Source: Chitinophagaceae bacterium
GTDB taxonomy: Bacteria; Bacteroidota; Bacteroidia; Chitinophagales; Chitinophagaceae
Reading direction: 5' to 3'
Length of the DNA stretch: 64,000 nucleotides
Assembly (NCBI GenBank): GCA_020403455.1
Contig: JADBXP010000010.1
Coordinates: 1-64,000 of the forward strand
In this document: piece by piece, positions 25,441 to 33,755 of the stretch
Layout: the number at the start of each line of letters is the position of its first letter
Numbering within the stretch: position 1 is the first letter of the stretch
The notes under the pieces: generated by a model
The model's database searches: none
The model's input: the letters and a program-made list of their open reading frames with translations, nothing else
Told to the model about the DNA's origin: nothing
Position numbers and translations under genes: made by a program

Positions 25441-27849
25441 TTACCATCTTTCTTCTTCACAACCGATAGGTGCTCCGGGTGGAATGTCCTTGTGTACCGG
25501 CATGGGCACATCTTTTGGATGATCAATTCGCTCAACAGCATAATTAAAATGATACCCCAGCTCCGGCATACTCTTTTTGCTTGCACAAAACTCTCTCAGC
25601 TGTTTAAGTCGGCTATGACAGATAGATTTAACCGCGTAACCGGATTGATCATTTTGGTACAGTGCCAATAGCCAGGTCAGTACCATTTGTTGTGTTTGCA
25701 ACTGTACTTGTTTTTCCAGTCCGGATTTCAAGGGTTTCATCCAGGTGGCTTGAATGATGGCATCCAGCAGGTCGTCCCAACCCGGCGTGTTGGCCATTGC
25801 TTTTTGCTGTACCAGTCGGTTCGCTCTTTCGGGGTGGAATAAAAAGGATAATTCAAAATCAGCCAATGCTTCCGCTGCTGCCAGCGGATCGAATGACATG
25901 CCCGTTCGTTTATTGAATAACTCTCCGGAATAATATAGTGGTGGACGCGGAGGGATCATTTCAATGATGCGGTCGGGAAGTGTTAATACTTCCGGAGACA
26001 GACAACGCAGGGCTACGCGGATGGCTTCCTGTTGTACTGCAGTAGGAAGAATGCTGGGTTTTTCCTGGTTATCGCCTCTCACAGAATAACTGTAGTTCAT
26101 ACCACCGATCAATTTACAGGTAGCTTCCAGTTGATAGCGATGATAATTATACACCGGTACCAATACTTCTTCCAACTGTGCCATGGGTGTTAACTGGCGT
26201 ATCGAATTTTCTGAAAACTGGCGAAGTGCCTTGCTGCGAACAGCCAGCACTGACTCCAATTCTTTGGGTGCTTGTGTGCCATTGTCCCACAAGTGGGCCT
26301 TCGGATGCATACCCCCTGCAGCACGTGCATCGGCATCGGCAATAAACAATAACCCCTTGTTGGTGTTTTCTTCCAATAGTTGTTGCAGGGCCTGTGATTC
26401 ATTGGTTCCGGGCGGGAAATCTGAGTATCCATAGCGGATAGCTTGTTTGTCCCACGCCCCGATTTCATTGGTATAAACGGAAGAGAAATCAATGTTGCCC
26501 GACTGATCCAGTTGCACCTGTGGATGCGGATAATCCATAACGGAAGCTCTGTTGTTGAAGCTGGAGGCATAGTTGTGTTGTAACCCAAGTGTATGACCGA
26601 TTTCATGCGCAGATAACTGACGCAGTCTTTGGAGAGCAGCTTTTTTCATGGTTTCGGATACCGGCTGACCATTTACAAATGGCGAAAGAAGTCCGGTGAA
26701 TATCAAATAGTCTTGTCTTACTCTTAGTGAGCCCAGGGTTACTTGTCCTTTAATGATTTCCCCGGTTCTTGGATCGGTGATGCTCATACCGTAGCTCCAG
26801 CCACGGGTAGAACGGTGCACCCAATTGACCACATTGTAACGGATGTCCATCGGATCTGCTGAATCGGGCAGCATTTTAATGATGAATGCATTTTTATAGC
26901 CGGCAGCTTCGAATGCCTGGTTCCACCAACTTCCTCCTTCCAACAGTGCACTGCGGATGGGTTCGGGGGTACCATTGTCGAGATAGTAGATGATGGGTTT
27001 GACTGCTTCGCTGACTGCTGCCTGCGGCTCTTTTTTATGGAGGCGGTGGCGTGTGATGAACAATTGGCGAATCGGGTCTGAAAAGGGTGTGCTGTAGTCA
27101 AAATAACTGATGGCATTGTAACCGCTCCTGATGTCATAGCGACGGGGCTGATATTTATTGTCGGGAAGTTGTACGAAGGAATGGTGCATGCGCAGTGTGA
27201 TGGCTTCCGGACTCGGCACAACCGATTGAACGAATCTTCCGGCATCTGCGCCACCGGTATAAGTAACGATGGCTTCCCATTCAGAGTTGAGGGGGAAGTT
27301 GCGGGTGTTGGGCAGATAGATGGCAGAGCGGCTTTCATTGTACACATAATTTCCCTGTTTCATCATGCGCAACCGATCTGTTACCTGCATCGCATCGCGC
27401 AGGAAAAAGGAGGTTGCATCCACCAGCAGTTGACCGTTCTCCTCTTCTTCAATGGTAAAGCTGGCGATGGCAGATTGTGCAAAGGATTCAGCAACTGCTT
27501 TTTTTTCTCTCGGATCATCAGAGGATGCCCGGTAGCTATAGTTGGGTTCTATGAGTAAGAGTTTTTTCCCTACCCGGTGAAAACTAACAATCCGGCTATC
27601 TCCAATCAATCCCCGGTCAAGTCCTATATCGTTTGAACCCAATCCGGCCGGCAGACTATTGACGTATAAAAATTCTGTTCCGGTTATATTTACCTGCAGC
27701 CATATTTTTCCGTTGGCAGCGTCCCAGAAAAAAGGAAAGAATCCGTCATACCGAATAAATTTTGCGGTCTTTTCTGCGAGCCGGGAATTGTTTTGTGCTT
27801 GCAGAGTTGTTGATGCCAGCAGGAATAAGAGAATGACCAGGTAGCGCAT
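25441..27849 (-). CDS. Zinc-dependent metalloprotease, DUF5117/DUF4953-type
   Basis: The protein is 802 residues with an N-terminal signal peptide (to about residue 18). The extended zinc motif HEIGHTLGLQHN, near residue 417, is the metzincin-type HExxHxxGxxH, so the three His ligands and catalytic Glu are present. The N-terminal part (about 40-200) and the region around the active site fit the large Bacteroidota family annotated as zinc-dependent metalloprotease with DUF5117 and DUF4953. It is expected in the periplasm or outside the cell; the substrate is unknown. No type IX C-terminal sorting domain is seen. It is convergent with the OmpA gene. Confidence 0.9.
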   Translation of the reverse strand: MRYLVILLFLLASTTLQAQNNSRLAEKTAKFIRYDGFFPFFWDAANGKIWLQVNITGTEFLYVNSLPAGLGSNDIGLDRGLIGDSRIVSFHRVGKKLLLIEPNYSYRASSDDPREKKAVAESFAQSAIASFTIEEEENGQLLVDATSFFLRDAMQVTDRLRMMKQGNYVYNESRSAIYLPNTRNFPLNSEWEAIVTYTGGADAGRFVQSVVPSPEAITLRMHHSFVQLPDNKYQPRRYDIRSGYNAISYFDYSTPFSDPIRQLFITRHRLHKKEPQAAVSEAVKPIIYYLDNGTPEPIRSALLEGGSWWNQAFEAAGYKNAFIIKMLPDSADPMDIRYNVVNWVHRSTRGWSYGMSITDPRTGEIIKGQVTLGSLRVRQDYLIFTGLLSPFVNGQPVSETMKKAALQRLRQLSAHEIGHTLGLQHNYASSFNNRASVMDYPHPQVQLDQSGNIDFSSVYTNEIGAWDKQAIRYGYSDFPPGTNESQALQQLLEENTNKGLLFIADADARAAGGMHPKAHLWDNGTQAPKELESVLAVRSKALRQFSENSIRQLTPMAQLEEVLVPVYNYHRYQLEATCKLIGGMNYSYSVRGDNQEKPSILPTAVQQEAIRVALRCLSPEVLTLPDRIIEMIPPRPPLYYSGELFNKRTGMSFDPLAAAEALADFELSFLFHPERANRLVQQKAMANTPGWDDLLDAIIQATWMKPLKSGLEKQVQLQTQQMVLTWLLALYQNDQSGYAVKSICHSRLKQLREFCASKKSMPELGYHFNYAVERIDHPKDVPMPVHKDIPPGAPIGCEEERW

Positions 27850-27888
27850 GGTAGTAGTTGCTTGGGGTGTGAAAAAAAATTATAGGGT

Positions 27889-27924
27889 AAAAAAAATCCG
27901 GAAAACATGTCAGTTCTCCGGATT
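27889..27924 (-). terminator. Intrinsic terminator after the Lys/Ala/Pro-rich gene
   Basis: On the minus strand an 8-bp stem (AATCCGGA with TCCGGATT, arms at 27895-27902 and 27917-27924) is followed by a run of T, 20 bases after the stop codon. An A-run on the other side could make it partly bidirectional. Confidence 0.7.
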
Positions 27925-27944
27925 AAAAAAATATACTACCAGCA

Positions 27945-28367
27945 TTAGCTATTGCTTGCTTCCGGAGCTGGTGCCGGAGTAGGTGCCGGAGCGGGTGCCG
28001 GTGCCGGAGCAGGTACAGCTACCACCGGAGCGGGTTTGGGTGCAGCGGGCTTTTTAGCGGGCGCTTTCTTTTTCGCAGCAGGTTTTTTTGCTACGGGTTT
28101 TTTTGCTGCAGGTTTTTTTGCTGCAACCTTTTTCTTAGGAGCAACTTTCTTTTTAGGTGCCGCTTTTTTAGCAGGCGCTTTCTTTTTTGCAGCAGGTTTT
28201 TTTGCAGCAGGTTTTTTCGCTGCTACTTTTTTCTTAGCGGGCGCTTTCTTTTTTACAGCAGGTTTTTTTGCTGCTGCCTTCTTTTTTGCTGCCGGTTTCT
28301 TGGCAGCTGCTTTCTTTTTAGGGGCTACTTTTTTTGCAGCTGATTTTTTTTTGGTTGCTTTTGCCAT
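27945..28367 (-). CDS. Histone H1-like Lys/Ala/Pro-rich repeat protein
   Basis: The protein is 140 residues. After a short start (MAKATKKKSAAKK) it consists almost wholly of AAKKPAAKKKA-type units to about residue 108, then a Pro-Ala-Val tail (about 109-136) with no charge, ending EASNS. This composition resembles the C-terminal tail of eukaryotic histone H1 and the bacterial H1-like proteins (Hc1/Hc2, AlgP, BpH1), which bind DNA without sequence preference. There is no folded domain. DNA binding is inferred from composition only. The gene has its own terminator. A mirror frame on the opposite strand is an artefact of the repeats. Confidence 0.85.
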   Translation of the reverse strand: MAKATKKKSAAKKVAPKKKAAAKKPAAKKKAAAKKPAVKKKAPAKKKVAAKKPAAKKPAAKKKAPAKKAAPKKKVAPKKKVAAKKPAAKKPVAKKPAAKKKAPAKKPAAPKPAPVVAVPAPAPAPAPAPTPAPAPEASNS

Positions 28368-28484
28368 GGTCTTGTTGGTTTAGTAAATTTTATAACACAC
28401 GGAAGTTAGAAAATATTTTTTTCCTTTTGTCAAATTAAATCATATTAATTTTTTTTCCTCAGTAGTTTTCGAAGAGGGGCATCG

Positions 28485-28506
28485 CCAGATGAATTAGATT
28501 ATCTGG
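28485..28506. repeat. Inverted repeat upstream of the CoA-binding protein gene
   Basis: CCAGAT and ATCTGG are separated by 10 bases, 35 bases before the TTG box of the promoter that follows. It could be an operator; nothing else supports this. The rest of the 207-base gap from 28368 is AT-rich and holds nothing more that I recognise. Confidence 0.3.
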
Positions 28507-28540
28507 GGTAAGTACCAGGTGATAAGAGTAAACGATTTTG

Positions 28541-28570
28541 TTGTGGGGAGAGCCGAAAGAGCTAATTTTG
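28541..28570 (+). promoter_or_regulatory. Promoter of the CoA-binding protein gene
   Basis: TTG at 28541-28543 and TAATTTTG at 28563-28570 are 19 bases apart, matching both the -33 and -7 boxes of the Bacteroidota housekeeping sigma factor. The -7 box ends only 4 bases before the ATG, so the transcript may be leaderless. Confidence 0.55.
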
Positions 28571-28574
28571 ACAG

Positions 28575-28934
28575 ATGAAAAAGACAGTAGTATTGGGTGC
28601 CTCAGATAACCCCTCACGATATAGTTTTCTTGCGGTAGAGCGGCTTCGGGAAAAGGGGCATCCTGTGGTAGCTGTTGGAAAGCGGGAGGGGAAGATCAAT
28701 GATACGCTCATTTTGACCGGAGAACCCCTTGTAAATGATGTAGATACGGTAACGCTTTACCTCAATCCGGTTTTGCAGGTTGCTGCTTACGATTATATTC
28801 TTGGACTAAAGCCTCGTCGGGTAATTTTCAATCCCGGTACCGAAAATGACGAGCTGGAGGAAATGCTGCGTTCCAAAGGAATTGAGCCGGTAGAAGCTTG
28901 CACGCTTGTTATGCTGGCAGCAGGAATGTATTGA
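28575..28934 (+). CDS. CoA-binding domain protein (YccU-like)
   Basis: The protein is 119 residues, a single Rossmann-like CoA-binding domain as in YccU and the N-terminus of succinyl-CoA synthetase alpha. It opens TVVLGASDNPSRYSF, the characteristic GASxxPxxxSF motif, and has VTLYLNPVLQ, RVIFNPGTEN and the closing ACTLVML. The Cys in EACTLVM is conserved in the family. The role in the cell is unknown. The gene is convergent with yifB and lies in a one-gene unit with its own promoter. Confidence 0.9.
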   Translation: MKKTVVLGASDNPSRYSFLAVERLREKGHPVVAVGKREGKINDTLILTGEPLVNDVDTVTLYLNPVLQVAAYDYILGLKPRRVIFNPGTENDELEEMLRSKGIEPVEACTLVMLAAGMY

Positions 28935-28945
28935 ACAGGAATCAT

Positions 28946-30487
28946 TTAACTTCCCCATCCTTCCCGATCGAGGCTTCGATAATGAATGGCCTCTGCCAGG
29001 TGATGGGTTTCAATGTGCTCTGTTCCCTCCAGATCGGCAATCGTTCTGCTGACTTTGAGTATGCGGTCGTAAGCCCGGGCACTCAGGTTCAGTTTTTCCA
29101 TGGCGTTTTTCAGTAATTGTTCTCCAACCGGCGTAATTCCGCAGAATGCCCGCAAAAGCTGGCTGTTCATTTGTGCATTGGAATACATGCCGGCATACTT
29201 GCGGTATCGGTCATTTTGAATTTTTCTTGCCACCATAACCCGGGAAAGTATGCTGGCTGAACTTTCTGCCGGCTGTTGTTGGCTGATTTCCGCATAAGAA
29301 ACCGGGGTCACTTCCACATGAAGGTCAATTCTGTCTAGCAAGGGCCCCGAAACCTTGTTCAGGTATTTCTGAACGGAGCCTGGTGGACAGGTACAATCTT
29401 TTTCAGGGTGGTTGAAGTAACCGCAGGCACAGGGATTCATGGAGGCAATCAATACAAAGTTGGCGGGAAAATCAAGTGCCATTTTTGCTCTTGAAATGGT
29501 GACTTTTCTTTCTTCCATGGGTTGGCGCATCACTTCCAGCACAGTTCTTTTGAATTCCGGCAATTCATCGAGAAAAAGTACTCCATTGTGTGCCAGTGAA
29601 ATTTCTCCTGGCTGGGGGGTGCCTCCTCCACCGACAAGTGCCACGTCTGAAATGGTATGGTGTGGGGCCCGGAAGGGTCTCTTACTGATGAGGGCACAGT
29701 TTTCAGGAAGTCTGCCGGCAACACTGTGTATTTTGGTTGTCTCCAGCGCTTCCTGCATACTAAGTGGGGGAAGGATGGTGGTTAGTCTTCTTGCCAACAT
29801 TGTTTTTCCCGCCCCCGGTGGTCCGATTAGAAGCACGTTGTGTCCTCCCGCTGCTGCGATCTCCATTGCGCGCTTGATATTTTCCTGTCCTTTGACCTCA
29901 CTAAAATCGAAGTCATCGTTGGCAGGTCCGAGAGAAAACATTTCCTGTGTATTCACATGAACAGGCCGCAAACTCTCTCCCTCCCGAATAAATTCCACCA
30001 CCTCTCTCAGGTGAGAAACTCCGTAAACAGCCAGATCTTCTACCATGGCTGCCTCCCGTGCATTACCGATGGGCACAATCAAACCTGCAAAACCGTCTTT
30101 TTTTGCCTGCAGAGCCATGGGCAAGGCACCTTTGATGGGTTGAACCGAGCCATCCAATCCAAGTTCTCCCATCACAACATAATCTGACAGCCGTTCAGGA
30201 TTTTGTAATTGTTCACTGGCAGCCAGTACAGCCATCGTTATCGGTAAGTCAAACGCTGAGCCGGTTTTTCGAATATCCGCAGGTGCCAGGTTAACGATGA
30301 TCTTGGTACGGGGCATGTGGTAATCATTTGTCTTTATAGCACTCTCCGTTCGTTGCAGACTTTCCCTTACCGCATTGTCCGGCAAACCAACGATGTGGTA
30401 TCCTTGTCCCATACTAACATTCACCTCTATGGCTATGGAAATTGCTTCCACACCGAACACAGCACTACCAAAAGTTTTTACCAGCAT
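28946..30487 (-). CDS. YifB/ComM family Mg-chelatase-like AAA+ ATPase
   Basis: The protein is 513 residues. Residues about 1-170 are the ChlI/Lon-protease-like N-terminal domain (VNLAPADIRKTGSAFDLPI). The AAA+ module follows with Walker A GPPGAGKTML, Walker B LFLDELPEF and the Cys-rich insert CACGYFNHPEKDCTC. The C-terminal segment (LSARAYDRILKVSRTIADL) is the Mg-chelatase C domain. ComM proteins act as helicases promoting branch migration during natural transformation; that role here is by homology only. An unassigned 294-base gap lies upstream. Confidence 0.94.
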   Translation of the reverse strand: MLVKTFGSAVFGVEAISIAIEVNVSMGQGYHIVGLPDNAVRESLQRTESAIKTNDYHMPRTKIIVNLAPADIRKTGSAFDLPITMAVLAASEQLQNPERLSDYVVMGELGLDGSVQPIKGALPMALQAKKDGFAGLIVPIGNAREAAMVEDLAVYGVSHLREVVEFIREGESLRPVHVNTQEMFSLGPANDDFDFSEVKGQENIKRAMEIAAAGGHNVLLIGPPGAGKTMLARRLTTILPPLSMQEALETTKIHSVAGRLPENCALISKRPFRAPHHTISDVALVGGGGTPQPGEISLAHNGVLFLDELPEFKRTVLEVMRQPMEERKVTISRAKMALDFPANFVLIASMNPCACGYFNHPEKDCTCPPGSVQKYLNKVSGPLLDRIDLHVEVTPVSYAEISQQQPAESSASILSRVMVARKIQNDRYRKYAGMYSNAQMNSQLLRAFCGITPVGEQLLKNAMEKLNLSARAYDRILKVSRTIADLEGTEHIETHHLAEAIHYRSLDREGWGS

Positions 30488-30781
30488 TGTTCTTCTTTTC
30501 AGTTCTAGAGCATTGTCATTTCAGGGGCACAAGTTAGCGGAAGGACTAACCTGCCTGTTCAGTGTTTGTACGGATAAAAACTACCGTTAAAACACCGAAT
30601 ACGTCTAGGGGTAACTACGGTAGTTCCCAATGGGTTTATTAGCTATATGCGGTATAAGTGCCGGATTTTGTGTAAAAGCAATAACCGGATCGAGTTATTT
30701 CACGGGAATCTATATCCGTTAAAACACCTACAATTTCTTCAGTTATTTAACTGAATAAAAAAAAGTGGTTTCTGCTCAGCA
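30488..30781. other. Non-coding gap with palindromes and a direct repeat
   Basis: No convincing gene is found in this 294-base gap between two minus-strand genes. It holds several small repeats. AACTAC-G-GTAGTT at 30613-30625 is flanked by GGG and CCC. A distant inverted partner of it lies at 30579-30587. The palindrome CCCAATGGG is at 30626-30634. A 13-base direct repeat CCGTTAAAACACC occurs at 30584-30596 and 30716-30728. TTCAGTTA-TT-TAACTGAA lies near 30738-30756. This density of dyads suggests regulator sites or the remains of a dispersed element. Confidence 0.5.
30609..30628. promoter_or_regulatory. Dyad-symmetric site, operator-like
   Basis: GGG-T-AACTAC-G-GTAGTT-CCC forms a 20-base near-perfect inverted repeat with a single extra T in the left arm. 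Six-base arms around one central base are typical of a dimeric regulator site; it could also fold as a small cruciform. It stands about 120 bases upstream of the yifB start. Confidence 0.4.
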
Positions 30782-32092
30782 TTAAAGCTGCCCGAGTAAA
30801 TCGAGAACGCCTTCCTTTTGTAAGATCAGGTAGCCCAGGCGGTCGTTGCTGATGCCGGGTTTGAGTTGATAACTGAATTGTAATTCTCCGGCATTGACGG
30901 AGGTCTCAAAATAGCGAAACTGAATATTGGAATATTGCTGTAGGGTCCCACCAATTTCATACAAATGCGTGGACAATATGAACAGATTGTTTCTCTTTTT
31001 GCTCAGGCCCTCCATCACTGCAGTACTGCAGCGAATGGCGTCCTCCTGGTTGGTCCCTTTAAATAATTCATCGATCAGGATGAGCCATTTGTTTCCCTGG
31101 TTGACTGTTTCAATGGTGTTTTTGATGCGTTGTACTTCATTGAAGAAATAGCTTTCTCCCCGAATCAGGTTGTCACTCACTTGGATATTGCTTAGAATTC
31201 CGTTCAAGAGGGAAATCTTCATGCTTTTTGCGGGCACACCCATACCTATGTGTGCCAGATAGGCAGCAATACCTACCGCTTTGATAAAAGTGCTTTTACC
31301 CGCCATATTGGCTCCGGTGAGGAAAATAAAGTTTTCAGATTGATTCAGCCGGATATCGTAAGGAATGGGAACGGGTAATAAAAGATGGAATAGCCCCTCT
31401 GCTTCCAGAAATGGTATTTCACTATCTGTTACTTCAGGGAAGTGAAGTCCCAACTGATTGCCCGCAATCGCCATACTTTGATAGGCATCCAACTTGTGAT
31501 AGATATCGATCAGTTCAAACAAATCATTTTTATACTGCTGGCGCAGGAAGTTGCCCAGCAAAAGGATATCTTGTACCGAACATTGTTTTTTATCCCTCAC
31601 CAACATTTCCCTGGCTTCCTCCTTTCTGAGTAAGTGCCCAATCCGATCCCGCCAACTCAACAATAACTTGCTACTGCTTTCTTCGAGTAAATCGACAATG
31701 ACATTCATGCCCTTGACGAAGTCAATGGCATGTTCAACTGTGTATTTGGTCAATGAGTAGTCAGTGGCAGAAATGAATTGGTAGATGAAACTGTTGACAT
31801 ATCCGGGATGACTTGGTAGTTTATCAATGGGCGTTTCATAAAATTTCTCCAGTACCATGATGGTTCCATTCGAAATTTGTTTAGGCCACTTATTCAGGAC
31901 GGATGTCAGATTTTGAAGCGTTACCTGCGTATCTACGATGGCTGCAACTGAATTAAGAGGTTTCGATAGAAGTATGCGTAGGTAATCCCTTCCCTCGTTG
32001 GTCTGTGTATAGTTCAGCCGCTGAAAGACCGATTGTTCGGCATCAGGATGAAAAATCGAAAGGTCGATCAATGTGGTATTATCTGCTTTCAT
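30782..32092 (-). CDS. Short MutS-family ATPase (core/ATPase domains only)
   Basis: The protein is 436 residues, about half the length of MutS. It has a helical lever/core-like part (about 20-230) and the MutS ATPase domain V: Walker A TGANMAGKSTF (about 259-269), Walker B LILIDELFKGTN and the STH switch (LSTHLYEIG). It lacks the mismatch-reading N-terminal domain with the Phe-x-Glu motif, and also the Smr nuclease of MutS2. It therefore belongs to the MutS-related group of unknown function common in Bacteroidota. Its role may be in recombination or DNA structure recognition, but this is open. Confidence 0.88.
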   Translation of the reverse strand: MKADNTTLIDLSIFHPDAEQSVFQRLNYTQTNEGRDYLRILLSKPLNSVAAIVDTQVTLQNLTSVLNKWPKQISNGTIMVLEKFYETPIDKLPSHPGYVNSFIYQFISATDYSLTKYTVEHAIDFVKGMNVIVDLLEESSSKLLLSWRDRIGHLLRKEEAREMLVRDKKQCSVQDILLLGNFLRQQYKNDLFELIDIYHKLDAYQSMAIAGNQLGLHFPEVTDSEIPFLEAEGLFHLLLPVPIPYDIRLNQSENFIFLTGANMAGKSTFIKAVGIAAYLAHIGMGVPAKSMKISLLNGILSNIQVSDNLIRGESYFFNEVQRIKNTIETVNQGNKWLILIDELFKGTNQEDAIRCSTAVMEGLSKKRNNLFILSTHLYEIGGTLQQYSNIQFRYFETSVNAGELQFSYQLKPGISNDRLGYLILQKEGVLDLLGQL

Positions 32093-32120
32093 TTCTTACG
32101 GACTTCGATGGCCTGCTTAG

Positions 32121-32128
32121 CAAATCTA
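32121..32128 (-). promoter_or_regulatory. Candidate -7 element of the MutS-related gene
   Basis: On the minus strand this reads TAGATTTG, matching TAnnTTTG, 28 bases before the ATG. Confidence 0.35.
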
Positions 32129-32162
32129 CAAAAATGAAAGCGATGTAAAGTCTAATGTGTGA

Positions 32163-32891
32163 TCAGTCTTCGAAGTGAATGGAAAAAACAACCATTCGGG
32201 AATAGATGCGATCCAATACATTGGAATATTTCAGGTTTGGATCAGGCCTGTGGAGATTGGCCAATCCATTGCTGATCTTGATTTCCGGCGAGATGGTTAC
32301 AAAGGGAAGGTAAAAATTGAAGCCCAAACCTAACTCATAACCATAGTCGGTTCTGCTGAGTTTGATCAGGTCTTGGTTGCTCCTGGCAGTTGAGTTACTG
32401 GAAAGGTCGATATCATATTTGAGACCTGCCATCATGTAGGTTCGGAAATTTCTGATGCGGTCGGAATTGAATTTTACCTGAAAAGGAAAACTAACAACGG
32501 TTGCAGGAAGTGTTTGTAGTTGATTGGGTGCTTCGCCCGGACTGGTTGTTTTTAATGTATAGGCGAGGTATTTCGCGCCACCAATTACCAGCAGTGGATT
32601 AATGCGAAATTGAAAATGTTCGTTTAGCCTTGCTGTAGCGAGGAGTCCCATGGTAACACCACCACTCCTGCCGGGCTCGGCAACGATGATGCTATCAGTT
32701 TGGGTAAATGCCGGGGAGCGGTTGAAATTCAAAAAAGTACTGTTGTATCCAAGCGATAGACCAAAATAGTAGGTCATATCATCATGATAGGGACGATAGA
32801 TCTCTTTCATGTATTGCGCATGAAGGGAGCCCGTGGCGACAAAAAATAATATGACCGGAAAAATTACTTGCTTCCGCAGTAAATGGTGCAT
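32163..32891 (-). CDS. porT: Type IX secretion system protein PorT
   Basis: The protein is 242 residues with a signal peptide (cleavage near LHAQ, residue 26) and a beta-barrel pattern ending in VVFSIHFED. PorT is an outer-membrane barrel required for type IX secretion in Porphyromonas gingivalis (SprT in Flavobacterium). Internal segments YYFGLSLGYNSTFLNF and YELGLGFNFYLPFVTISPEIKIS are characteristic. Adjacency to ubiE is a conserved gene order in Bacteroidota and strengthens the call. The ATG lies 28 bases inside the end of ubiE, so translation is likely coupled. Confidence 0.9.
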   Translation of the reverse strand: MHHLLRKQVIFPVILFFVATGSLHAQYMKEIYRPYHDDMTYYFGLSLGYNSTFLNFNRSPAFTQTDSIIVAEPGRSGGVTMGLLATARLNEHFQFRINPLLVIGGAKYLAYTLKTTSPGEAPNQLQTLPATVVSFPFQVKFNSDRIRNFRTYMMAGLKYDIDLSSNSTARSNQDLIKLSRTDYGYELGLGFNFYLPFVTISPEIKISNGLANLHRPDPNLKYSNVLDRIYSRMVVFSIHFED

Positions 32892-33607
32892 ATTCCGAAA
32901 CTCAGTTTTTTCAGGTATGTTTTGCTGAAACCCGCGTTGCGAAGGATCTGCAAAAATTGTTCTCCTTCCGGAAAGGCCTGTATGCTATTGTTGAGGTATT
33001 CGTATGCCTCCTGATTGCTAGAAAGCAACTTTCCTGCAGCCGGGGCAGCATATTTCATGTACAATTCATAAAATTGCTTCACGCCCATTCCGGTAGGTTT
33101 GGAAAATTCCAAAACAACCAATTTTCCGCCGGGTCTCAGCACCCTGTTCATTTCTTGTAACCCTTTCAGCAAATTTTGAAAATTTCGTACGCCAAAAGCA
33201 ACGGTGATGGCATCAAAACTATTGTCCTCAAAGCGAAGCTGTTCACTATCGCCATATTCCAGTGTAATGACCTGACCCAGGTTAAGGTCGTCTACTTTTT
33301 TCCTGCCCAATGCCAGCATACCTTCCGAAATATCAACACCTGTTATGTGTTGTGGTTGCAACAATCGGTTTGTCATGATGGCTACATCTGCAGTTCCGGT
33401 AGCGACATCGAGGATTTTAGCCGGACGAAGTGACTTTAATTCCCGCAGGGCTTTCTTTCTCCATATAATATCTATTCCCCCACTTAAAATCCGGTTGAGC
33501 ATATCATACCTGCCTGCTATGTCATTGAACATACCTGCTACCTGGTCTTTTTTTTCCAGCGTACTCTGCTCATCGGGCACTATGCTGTCATGTGCGAACT
33601 TTTCCAT
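32864..33607 (-). CDS. ubiE: Demethylmenaquinone methyltransferase
   Basis: UbiE/MenG methylates demethylmenaquinone with SAM to give menaquinone, the respiratory quinone of this phylum. The chosen start gives 247 residues beginning MEKFAHDSIVPDE; an ATG at 33655 would add 16 residues. Motifs are the N-terminal VAGMFNDIAGRYDMLNRILSGGID, SAM-binding ILDVATGTADVA, AITVAFGVRNFQ and RVLRPGGKLVVLEFSKP. The last 28 bases overlap porT. It serves the same quinone pool that PyrD uses. Confidence 0.94.
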   Translation of the reverse strand: MEKFAHDSIVPDEQSTLEKKDQVAGMFNDIAGRYDMLNRILSGGIDIIWRKKALRELKSLRPAKILDVATGTADVAIMTNRLLQPQHITGVDISEGMLALGRKKVDDLNLGQVITLEYGDSEQLRFEDNSFDAITVAFGVRNFQNLLKGLQEMNRVLRPGGKLVVLEFSKPTGMGVKQFYELYMKYAAPAAGKLLSSNQEAYEYLNNSIQAFPEGEQFLQILRNAGFSKTYLKKLSFGICTIYCGSK

Positions 33608-33755
33608 ATCTCGCGAAGATATTGATTTTACCGGGCTGCCTTGGTTATGATACATGTTTTGGCTGTTTTATTGGTTAATGTTTAGCAAATTTTAACGGCA
33701 CCACTGATTTTTTGTTTTTCGGCTTGTATTCCGCTACCTCGTTATCTTCGTAGCA

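Noticed and set aside
27952..28383. A long Gly/Ala/Phe-rich frame opposite the Lys/Ala/Pro-rich gene
   Set aside because: It is the mirror of the AAKKP repeats: any such repeat gives an open frame on the other strand. The Lys-rich strand has the good start and its own terminator.
28370..28574. A possible small RNA or riboswitch before the CoA-binding gene
   Set aside because: Apart from one short inverted repeat the gap is AT-rich with no stable fold or known riboswitch motif.
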